From assembly GCA_947461155.1 (NCBI GenBank), contig CANHKE010000054.1, positions 1-7,590 of the forward strand: a DNA stretch of 7,590 nt, given 5' to 3'. The translations under genes were made by a program, and so were the position numbers. Positions 1 to 5,727 of this stretch are shown one piece after another. Positions within the stretch are counted from its first letter, which is position 1. Every line of letters starts with the position of its first letter. The notes beneath the pieces are model-generated. The model was not told the origin of the DNA, ran no database searches, and saw only the letters and a list, made by a program, of their open reading frames with translations. The DNA is from Cytophagaceae bacterium. Lineage in GTDB: Bacteria; Bacteroidota; Bacteroidia; Cytophagales; Spirosomataceae.

Positions 1-2244
1 TCTGAAATTTATTCAGCCGATGGTGTCTTATTAGGCAAGTATTTTGCTGAAAACCGCACCCCCATTCGGGATTATAATCTGATTTCACCTTATTTGGTTA
101 AAGCTTTGGTGGCTACGGAAGATGCTCGTTTTTATGAGCATACAGGCATTGATTTTCAAGCTTGGGCTGGTGTAGTTGTAGGTATTGTTAAGGGGGGTGA
201 TCGCGGAGGTGGAAGTACCATTTCACAGCAATTGGCCAAGAACTTGTTTAAAACACGAACGAAAAAGAGCTTTACAAAAACAGGCCTATTGGGTTATATT
301 CCTGGTTTGAATAAATTGATTTACAAGAGTAAAGAATGGGTTACCGCCATTAAGCTTGAGCGATTTTATACCAAGGATGAAATTGTGCTTTGGTACTTAA
401 ATACGGTGGATTATGGGAATAATGCTTATGGTATTAAGGTGGCAGCTAAAACGTATTTTAATACGTCGGCCGACAGCCTTAATATTCAAGAAGCAGCCAT
501 TTTAATCGGGCTTCAGAAAGCTACAAGTACCTATAATCCAAAGCGTTACGATGGCAAACCTTTGGCAGAAAATAAGGCATGGAAGCGCAGAAATGTCGTG
601 CTCGCGCAAATGGTTAAGGCTGGGTATTTGAAAAAGGCGGAATATGATTCATTAGCGCCATTGCCTATTGTCTTGCATGAAAATGAGGAATCGCCTTACG
701 ATGGCACGGGTAATTATTTCAAAGTAGCTGTTGCGAAATACATTCAAGACTGGGCAAAAGCGAATGAGATGGAGATTGATTTGTATCGGGATGGTTTAAA
801 AATTACGACAACGATTGATTCCCGTCTTCAAATACATGCCGAAGAGGCTGTTGAAGAAGGCATGCGTTCCACACAAAAATCGTTTGATAATCACTGGACA
901 GGTCAAAATCCCTGGGTAGATGAATCGGGCAAAGAGATTCCTGGCTTTATCGATTCGGTAGCCAAGCGGACGGAATATTACAAAGCGCTGGTGCGAAAAT
1001 ATCCGAATAAACCAGATTCCGTTTTATACCAAATGAAAAACGTGAAGCGCAAAATGTGGGTTTATTCGCGAAATACGTTGGGCGAAGAGCAACAAACCAT
1101 GAGTGCCTACGATTCTATTCAATATTATAAACGCTTTTTGCAAGCGGGTATGATGACGTTGGATCCCTACACGGGCCACATCAAAGCTTGGGTCGGCGGA
1201 CTTGATTTTAAATACTTTAAGTATGATCACGTGAAGCAAAGTAAGCGCCAAGCAGGATCTACGTTTAAGCCTTTTGTTTACACAGCGGCGATCGACGGTC
1301 CACGTGATTTATCCCCATGTTTTGCTGTAGAAGACGCGCCCTATTCCTTGGAAATCGAGGAAAATGGAGAGAAGAAAATATGGAGTCCACACAATGCAGA
1401 TGGGACGTTTTCATATAGTTTAATGCCGCTGAAACGAGCCTTGGCGAAGTCGGTGAATACGGTGACTGCCCGACTGACCAATGAGATTGTTGGCCCCGAT
1501 ACTGTTATGTATTATGCCCAAAAAATGGGGATAAAAAGCCCACTGAAACCGGTGGCATCGATTGGTTTAGGTTCGTTTGATGTGTCATTATATGAAATGA
1601 TTGGGGCGTATTCGGCCTTTGTGAATGAAGGCATTCATGTGGAACCTATGTTGGTTACTGAGATTAAAGATCAAAATGGAAAGCTCATCCAAACGTTTGA
1701 ATCTACAGCGACGCGGGTAATTAAGAAAGAATCCGCGCAGTTGGTTCGCTCCATGCTAGAAGGTGTAATCCATGAAGGCGGAACCGCTAGTTCGTTACTT
1801 TGGGGTGATGGTTCCGCTTTATTACCGGAAGGAAATAATCGCTATGCGCATAATTTTGCGGGGAAAACGGGTACGACTTCAAATCACTCCGACGGCTGGT
1901 TCATCGGTATGACCCAAAATCTAATATCCGGTGTCTGGGTTGGTGGAGATGATCGCTCGATTCACTTTCGCTCGGGTGCGCTGGGTGAGGGGTCAAAAAC
2001 GGCCATGCCGATTTATAAACGATTTATGTTGAAGGTGGTGAAAGATCCTGCTTTAGCCATGTATAAACCTGCGCCTTTTGATAAACTAGATAAGCGGGTG
2101 GTGAAGAAAGATTTCGATTGCGGAAATGGGGTAAGCACATTGCCAGATTCGTTGCAAGTTTCAGATGCTGAATTGGATTCCATGAATGCATTGATGGAAA
2201 ATCCGGCTGAACTATCCGATTCGATTAGTCAGAGTCCCAATTAG
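1..2244 (+). CDS. Penicillin-binding protein 1A (class A, bifunctional transglycosylase/transpeptidase), 5'-truncated by window edge
   Basis: This enzyme polymerises lipid II into glycan strands (GT51 domain) and cross-links the peptides (transpeptidase domain) on the periplasmic face of the inner membrane. The frame is open from base 1, so the 747 visible residues lack only the N-terminus (cytoplasmic tail and membrane anchor). The TTG at 94 is not the real start, because family sequence such as IYSADGVLLGKYF lies upstream of it. Counting codon 1 as residue 1, the GT51 motifs are EDARFYEHTG (catalytic Glu about 40), GGSTISQQLAKN (70-81), a KLE Glu near 120, and YLNTVDYGNNAYG. The transpeptidase motifs are STFK (Ser420, Lys423), SVN (484-486) and KTGT (622-625). 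All catalytic residues are intact. The linker between the domains is lysine- and tyrosine-rich, as in Bacteroidota PBP1A proteins. The stop is one base before hemF, so the two probably share an mRNA. Family identity is very secure. Which paralogue this is (mrcA/ponA/pbpC naming) cannot be settled here. Confidence 0.96.
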   Translation, partial: SEIYSADGVLLGKYFAENRTPIRDYNLISPYLVKALVATEDARFYEHTGIDFQAWAGVVVGIVKGGDRGGGSTISQQLAKNLFKTRTKKSFTKTGLLGYIPGLNKLIYKSKEWVTAIKLERFYTKDEIVLWYLNTVDYGNNAYGIKVAAKTYFNTSADSLNIQEAAILIGLQKATSTYNPKRYDGKPLAENKAWKRRNVVLAQMVKAGYLKKAEYDSLAPLPIVLHENEESPYDGTGNYFKVAVAKYIQDWAKANEMEIDLYRDGLKITTTIDSRLQIHAEEAVEEGMRSTQKSFDNHWTGQNPWVDESGKEIPGFIDSVAKRTEYYKALVRKYPNKPDSVLYQMKNVKRKMWVYSRNTLGEEQQTMSAYDSIQYYKRFLQAGMMTLDPYTGHIKAWVGGLDFKYFKYDHVKQSKRQAGSTFKPFVYTAAIDGPRDLSPCFAVEDAPYSLEIEENGEKKIWSPHNADGTFSYSLMPLKRALAKSVNTVTARLTNEIVGPDTVMYYAQKMGIKSPLKPVASIGLGSFDVSLYEMIGAYSAFVNEGIHVEPMLVTEIKDQNGKLIQTFESTATRVIKKESAQLVRSMLEGVIHEGGTASSLLWGDGSALLPEGNNRYAHNFAGKTGTTSNHSDGWFIGMTQNLISGVWVGGDDRSIHFRSGALGEGSKTAMPIYKRFMLKVVKDPALAMYKPAPFDKLDKRVVKKDFDCGNGVSTLPDSLQVSDAELDSMNALMENPAELSDSISQSPN

Positions 2245-2245
2245 T

Positions 2246-3127
2246 ATGAATAAGGAAATTATAGAAGCCTATTTTCGCGATCTGCAAGATCGTATCTGCC
2301 AAGGAATCGCTGATGCAGATGGAACGGGTACTTTTCAGGAAGATCTTTGGACCCGGCCAGAAGGGGGTGGTGGACGTACGCGTCTAATTCAAAACGGTAC
2401 GATTTTGGAAAAGGCTGGGGTTAATTTTTCGGCTGTTTCAGGCCCGCTACATCCGAAAATGGTCACAAGTTTGAATGTTACTGAGGAGGTTGAATTTTTC
2501 GCCACTGGCGTTTCGATTGTGATGCACCCCTTCAATCCGTGGGTACCTATTATCCACATGAATGTGCGTTATTTCGAGTTGAGCAATGGGCAAAGTTGGT
2601 TCGGAGGCGGAATTGATTTAACACCGCATATCATTATTCCGGAGCAGGCGAAGTGGTTTCACCAACAAGTTAAAGCGGCTTGTGATGGGTTTGGAGATGG
2701 TATTTATGCTAAATACAAAGCTTGGGCGGATGATTATTTCTTTAATACACACCGCAATGAAACACGCGGGATAGGTGGTATTTTCTTTGATTATTTGAAA
2801 GAGGATAAGCAAAAGACCTTTGACTTTGTGAAGTCGGTGGGTGAATCTTTTGTACCTATTTATAGTCACCTGATGCATGCGAATGCGGATAAAACGGTGA
2901 ACGATCAAGAACGCGATTTTCAGTTGTTGCGTCGGGGTCGTTATGTTGAATTCAATCTAGTTCATGACCGTGGGACGAAATTTGGTTTGGAGACGAATGG
3001 TCGGACGGAATCGATCTTAATGAGTTTGCCGCCTTTGGCATCGTGGGAATATATGTATGAGGCGAAGGGATATCCGGCGGGCCAACAAACCTTGGATTTG
3101 CTGAAAAAAGGAATTGACTGGGTATAA
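2246..3127 (+). CDS. hemF: Oxygen-dependent coproporphyrinogen III oxidase
   Basis: HemF carries out the O2-dependent oxidative decarboxylation of two propionate side chains of coproporphyrinogen III, giving protoporphyrinogen IX in cytoplasmic haem synthesis. The 293 residues match the usual length of about 300. Family signatures run the whole length: WTRPEGGGGRTR (35-46), PLHP (67-70), HMNVRYFE (104-111), FGGGIDLTP (119-127), THRNETRGIGG (168-178), and RGRYVEFNLVHDRGTKFGL followed by NGRTESILMSLPP (230-263). Histidines 94, 104, 139 and 169 fall where I recall the four conserved metal-site histidines of E. coli HemF. The ATG lies one base after the PBP1A stop (TAG-T-ATG) with no Shine-Dalgarno sequence, suggesting translation coupled to the upstream gene. 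I see no functional link to peptidoglycan synthesis. Using this oxidase rather than the anaerobic HemN type points to aerobic growth, although a HemN homologue elsewhere is not excluded. Confidence 0.97.
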   Translation: MNKEIIEAYFRDLQDRICQGIADADGTGTFQEDLWTRPEGGGGRTRLIQNGTILEKAGVNFSAVSGPLHPKMVTSLNVTEEVEFFATGVSIVMHPFNPWVPIIHMNVRYFELSNGQSWFGGGIDLTPHIIIPEQAKWFHQQVKAACDGFGDGIYAKYKAWADDYFFNTHRNETRGIGGIFFDYLKEDKQKTFDFVKSVGESFVPIYSHLMHANADKTVNDQERDFQLLRRGRYVEFNLVHDRGTKFGLETNGRTESILMSLPPLASWEYMYEAKGYPAGQQTLDLLKKGIDWV

Positions 3128-3158
3128 AAAAAGGTGAGCATGTGGTGCTCACCTTTTT
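3128..3158. terminator. Bidirectional intrinsic terminator between convergent hemF and the acidic-protein gene
   Basis: A perfect 13-bp inverted repeat (left arm 3128-3140, right arm 3146-3158) encloses a 5-base loop. The GC-containing core is GGTGAGCA/TGCTCACC. The outer five pairs are an A-run on the left and a T-run on the right, so each strand shows a hairpin ending in U residues. It begins directly after the hemF stop and ends four bases before the minus-strand gene's stop codon (complement of 3163-3165). That position suits termination of both converging transcripts. The structure is seen directly; bidirectional function is inferred. Confidence 0.88.
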
Positions 3159-3162
3159 AGTT

Positions 3163-3564
3163 TTATTTGCTTGCTTCCCAAACGACGTCAAGACCTTTGG
3201 GTGTCATTAACAAAATGCGGGTGGGTGCGGGTAAAAGCACTAATCGGGTTGCGGCTACGGGATCTTCGATCCATTCGACTTCAACGCCTTCTTTCTTTCC
3301 TATTTCAATCTCACCGTCAGCAGTTTCCACAAATTTCTTTGCTAAATACGCCGTAGGTAATAAAACGTCTGATTCAGGGCAATGTTTGATATGTACTTTC
3401 TCTAAGATTTCTTCGAGTTCGTCTCCATATTTTTCATTGAAATCATCTTCCAAATCGTGGAGTAATTCTTCTACATCATCATAGGTGTCATCAGAATAAC
3501 TCAATTTGCTTAATTTCAAGCGTTGTTCTAAAATGGCAATCATCGCCTCGTCAATCGTATTCAT
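3163..3564 (-). CDS. Uncharacterised acidic 133-residue protein
   Basis: I do not recognise the family. The N-terminal half (about 1-57) looks helical and is strongly acidic: residues 25-56 hold 16 Asp/Glu in 32 positions, in patterns such as DDVEELLHDLEDDF and DELEEILEKV that could form an amphipathic helix. The second half looks like beta strands: GEIEIG, VEVEWIED, TRLVLLPAPTRILLMTP, then VVWEA at the end. There is one cysteine (62), no signal peptide and no membrane segment, so it is probably a soluble cytoplasmic protein. The ATG at 3562-3564 has no Shine-Dalgarno sequence. An in-frame Met8 is a possible later start. It follows menC by 31 bases on the same strand and ends at the shared terminator, so it may be co-transcribed with menC. 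That adjacency does not give it a menaquinone role. It reads as a real gene because of its sensible composition and tight placement, and the opposite-strand frames look like shadows. Confidence 0.8.
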   Translation of the reverse strand: MNTIDEAMIAILEQRLKLSKLSYSDDTYDDVEELLHDLEDDFNEKYGDELEEILEKVHIKHCPESDVLLPTAYLAKKFVETADGEIEIGKKEGVEVEWIEDPVAATRLVLLPAPTRILLMTPKGLDVVWEASK

Positions 3565-3590
3565 TCAATTCAATGTTTAAAATGATGTCG

Positions 3591-3598
3591 TAAATTTA
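3591..3598 (-). promoter_or_regulatory. Weak -7-like element overlapping the menC stop
   Basis: On the minus strand TAAATTTA matches the Bacteroidota -7 pattern TAnnTTTG at all but the last base. It lies 26 bases upstream of the acidic-protein ATG, and its first three bases are the menC TAA stop. No TTG occurs 17-23 bases further upstream, so this is only a half-match. The octamer is also palindromic and AT-rich, so chance is quite possible. If real, it would let the small gene be expressed separately from menC. Confidence 0.2.
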
Positions 3599-4642
3599 GG
3601 CAAAAGGATTTGTTCTTTTGGTATGTGGATTGGAATAAATGTGCCCTTTTTGAATCGATAGGCCACAATCAAAATTATTCGTATACAGTTTACCCGTACC
3701 TAAACCTTGCGGAAGCAGATTGTTGAATTCCCCTGTAAATTGCGCTACGGCTTGTAAACCGATGTTTGATTCCAAAGCTGAGGTGATCCACCACTGAATT
3801 CCCCTGTTTTCTGCTGCTTGAATCCAAGCTTGACTGGCTGCAAATCCACCTAATAAACTTGGTTTTAAAATAATATAAGGCGCCTGAATGCTTTCTAAAA
3901 GGGCCATCGGTTCGCGTGCTTGAATTAATTCTTCATCCAAAGCAATTGGCAAAATGTGTAATTGGCACAATTTCCGCATCGCATCCCACTGGCCAGCCCG
4001 TATGGGTTGTTCGATGGAATGAATATCCAAATTAGCTAGTCTTTCTAGTTTGGTTGGCGCTTCTTTGGGCGAAAAGGCGCCGTTGGCATCCACACGAATT
4101 GTTAATTCCGCGGATGGGAAATTGCTTCTGATTTCCGATATAATATTTATTTCTTGTTCAAAGTCTATGGCGCCGATTTTTAGTTTGAGGCAGGAATAGC
4201 CTTCGGCCAACTTATCTGCGATTTGTTGCCGCATAAATTCAGGGCTTCCCATCCAAATCAATCCATTGATGGGTAGACTTGCTTCTCCACGGGAAAATGC
4301 ATTGTCAAAATAAATGCCATTTTTTTCGTGAAAATAGTCGAGTAAGGCCATTTCAAGCGCTGCTCGTAATGAGGGTTGTTCAAAAGGAATAGCTTGGACA
4401 AATGTGTCTATTTCTTCCGCATATTCCGGTAGATGTTTGATGTTGGCAATGGCCTTTTGGAATGCGGGCAGGCAATCCTCCTCAAATTCAGGACTTAAAC
4501 CGCGTAAGGGACCTGCTTCACCAATACCTATTTTCCCTTGATGGGCGATTTGAATAAAATAACTTGTTTTTTCGGTCAGCACGCCCCGCGATGTACCTGC
4601 TTCGAAATGAAAATGTAGGGGATGGGCGAGCAATTGAATCAT
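3596..4642 (-). CDS. menC: o-Succinylbenzoate synthase (enolase superfamily, menaquinone synthesis)
   Basis: MenC dehydrates SHCHC to o-succinylbenzoate in the classical cytoplasmic menaquinone pathway. With the ATG at 4640-4642 the protein has 348 residues. The N-terminal capping domain includes GEAGPLRGLSPE (41-52). The barrel carries KLKIG (Lys153/Lys155, catalytic lysine), VDANGAF (Asp185), IEQP (Glu211) and ALDEE (Asp236) as Mg ligands, and LKPSLLGG (Lys260, second catalytic lysine). SALESNIGLQAVAQF near the C-terminus resembles MenC, not dipeptide epimerases, which are the main alternative. The frame stays open 24 codons further upstream, to an ATG at 4712-4714. That extension (MNISLKLINNPRRG...) would run across the whole intergenic gap into the lpxK start and does not resemble the family, so I chose the internal Met, which is followed by family-like MIQLLAHPLHFHFEAGTSRG. 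It is divergent from lpxK and lies 31 bases ahead of the acidic-protein gene. Other men genes are not visible here. Confidence 0.92.
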   Translation of the reverse strand: MIQLLAHPLHFHFEAGTSRGVLTEKTSYFIQIAHQGKIGIGEAGPLRGLSPEFEEDCLPAFQKAIANIKHLPEYAEEIDTFVQAIPFEQPSLRAALEMALLDYFHEKNGIYFDNAFSRGEASLPINGLIWMGSPEFMRQQIADKLAEGYSCLKLKIGAIDFEQEINIISEIRSNFPSAELTIRVDANGAFSPKEAPTKLERLANLDIHSIEQPIRAGQWDAMRKLCQLHILPIALDEELIQAREPMALLESIQAPYIILKPSLLGGFAASQAWIQAAENRGIQWWITSALESNIGLQAVAQFTGEFNNLLPQGLGTGKLYTNNFDCGLSIQKGHIYSNPHTKRTNPFA

Positions 4643-4662
4643 ATTGCAATTTATTATTTTTG
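4633..4662 (+). promoter_or_regulatory. Probable Bacteroidota-type promoter for lpxK
   Basis: TATTTTTG at 4655-4662 matches the Bacteroidota -7 consensus TAnnTTTG exactly. A TTG (4634-4636, within ATTG) stands 18 bases upstream, inside the 17-23 base spacing reported for Bacteroidota promoters with a -33 TTG. Transcription would begin near 4668-4670, giving a leader of roughly 38 bases before the lpxK ATG at 4707. The -33 element would lie inside menC codons 2-3 on the other strand. I see no equally good promoter facing menC. Motifs are seen; activity is inferred. Confidence 0.55.
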
Positions 4663-4706
4663 TTCCATTTTTGCCCCTCCTTGGATTATTTATTAGCTTT
4701 AAGCTT

Positions 4707-5714
4707 ATGTTCAAAAAGAGTCTATTGCGTTTGCTGGCTAGTATTTTTGGGGCGATTACGCGCTTACGGAATACCTGTTACGACGCAGGTATTTTTTCTA
4801 CTACTCGATTCGATAGCCCATTCACGCTTGTGGTGGGTAATTTATCCGTTGGTGGCACAGGGAAAAGTCCTTTCGTCCATTACTTGGCGTCACATTGGAA
4901 ATTTGCGGGGAAGCTTGGTTTGTTGAGCCGCGGATATGGACGCAAAACCAAAGGCTTTCGCTGGGTTATGCCCGATTCTACGGCAAGCGAGGTAGGGGAT
5001 GAGCCGCTGGCATACAAGAAGCAATTGGTGGATTTACCGGTGGCTGTTTGTGAAAATCGGGTTCGTGGAATTGAAAAAATGCTTGATTTTCAAACGGTTA
5101 TATTGGATGATGCGTTTCAGCATCGCGCTTTGCAAGGCGATTTGAATATTGTTTGTACGACTTTTGCGAAACCATTTTTTACGGATCAATTAATGCCTTT
5201 GGGGCGCTTACGGGAATCGATTGATGGCTTAAAGCGTGCGCAGGCAATCCTCGTGAATCGATGTCCGGGTATATTGACTGAAGCACAAAAAGAACCTTTC
5301 AAGCAATACCATTTGCCTGTATTCTTTACGCAGGTTGTTTACGGGGTACCGGTTGGAAAACATGATCAAAACATTACACATTGGCATCTTTTTGCCGGAA
5401 TTGCGGATCCATGGCCATTCTTTAAAGAGGCAAAAAAATTAGGTGAAATCGTCGATCAAGATACCTATGCAGATCATTATGTATTCACCGAAGCGGATTA
5501 TCAATATTGGGAAAAATTGGCTTCCGAATTAAGCGATGTGACTGGAATCCTCACGACGCACAAGGATTTTGTGCGGATGGAGGAGCATATTGATAAGTAT
5601 CCTAATTTGAAATCACGGTTATATTATTTACCCATGCAGATGGAATTCATCGATCAGGAAACTGATTTTTGGGATTGGTTAGCCACTCAGATTCCGCTTA
5701 CTCTTAAAAAATAG
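4707..5714 (+). CDS. lpxK: Tetraacyldisaccharide 4'-kinase (lipid A synthesis)
   Basis: LpxK phosphorylates the 4' position of tetraacyldisaccharide 1-phosphate to give lipid IVA, at the cytoplasmic face of the inner membrane. The 335-residue protein starts with a basic/hydrophobic segment (KKSLLRLLASIFGAI) that fits the family's membrane-associated N-terminal helix. Key motifs are VGNLSVGGTGKSP (Walker A, 43-55), LLSRGYGRK (72-80), VGDEP (Asp98, apparently equivalent to the catalytic Asp99 I recall for Aquifex LpxK), ENRVRG (116-121), LDDAFQHR (Walker B-like, Asp134/135) and MPLGRLRE. An in-frame ATG at 4644 would add 21 residues, but the predicted -7 element lies inside that extension and would place it upstream of the transcript start, so 4707 is preferred. 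No Shine-Dalgarno sequence is present. The gene is divergent from menC and is followed after 13 bases by the porin-like gene. It shows that the organism makes lipid A. Confidence 0.95.
   Translation: MFKKSLLRLLASIFGAITRLRNTCYDAGIFSTTRFDSPFTLVVGNLSVGGTGKSPFVHYLASHWKFAGKLGLLSRGYGRKTKGFRWVMPDSTASEVGDEPLAYKKQLVDLPVAVCENRVRGIEKMLDFQTVILDDAFQHRALQGDLNIVCTTFAKPFFTDQLMPLGRLRESIDGLKRAQAILVNRCPGILTEAQKEPFKQYHLPVFFTQVVYGVPVGKHDQNITHWHLFAGIADPWPFFKEAKKLGEIVDQDTYADHYVFTEADYQYWEKLASELSDVTGILTTHKDFVRMEEHIDKYPNLKSRLYYLPMQMEFIDQETDFWDWLATQIPLTLKK
4770..4793 (+). repeat. Terminator-like inverted repeat inside the 5' end of lpxK
   Basis: AATACCTG (4770-4777) and CAGGTATT (4786-4793) are perfect 8-bp inverted copies around an 8-base loop, and the T-run continues to 4797. 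Only three of eight pairs are G-C, so the stem would be weak. It lies about 100 bases after the predicted transcript start and encodes the YDAG region, which appears conserved in LpxK. Coding constraint or chance may fully explain it. Confidence 0.35.
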
Positions 5715-5715
5715 C

Positions 5716-5723
5716 TACCTTTA
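5716..5723 (+). promoter_or_regulatory. Near-consensus -7 element just before the porin GTG
   Basis: TACCTTTA differs from the Bacteroidota -7 consensus TAnnTTTG only in its last base and ends four bases before the GTG at 5728. Transcription from it would begin at or beside the start codon, giving a leaderless or nearly leaderless mRNA. No TTG lies 17-23 bases upstream, which weakens the case. The alternative is simple read-through from lpxK. Confidence 0.3.
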
Positions 5724-5727
5724 CGGC

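Noticed and set aside
94..96. TTG as the start of the PBP1A gene
   Set aside because: The same frame is open to base 1, and upstream codons encode family-typical sequence; the true start is before the window.
2618..3191. Minus-strand frames within and beyond hemF
   Set aside because: Antisense to a fully conserved hemF; no recognisable protein features.
3167..3484. Serine-rich 105-codon + strand frame opposite the acidic protein
   Set aside because: Ser-rich runs are the expected antisense reading of Glu/Asp-rich codons; the minus-strand gene fits the terminator and operon layout.
4660..4682. Minus-strand Shine-Dalgarno-like AAGGAGGGG followed by an ATG (possible leader peptide before menC)
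   Set aside because: The frame is only four codons (MEQK) before a stop, Bacteroidota rarely use Shine-Dalgarno sites, and the T/A and C/G runs are simple low-complexity sequence.
4644..4706. 21-residue N-terminal extension of lpxK
   Set aside because: The predicted -7 element lies within it, it would start upstream of the transcript start, and the hydrophobic extension is not family-like.
4643..4714. 24-residue N-terminal extension of menC
   Set aside because: It would cross the whole divergent gap into the lpxK start, and its sequence does not look like MenC.
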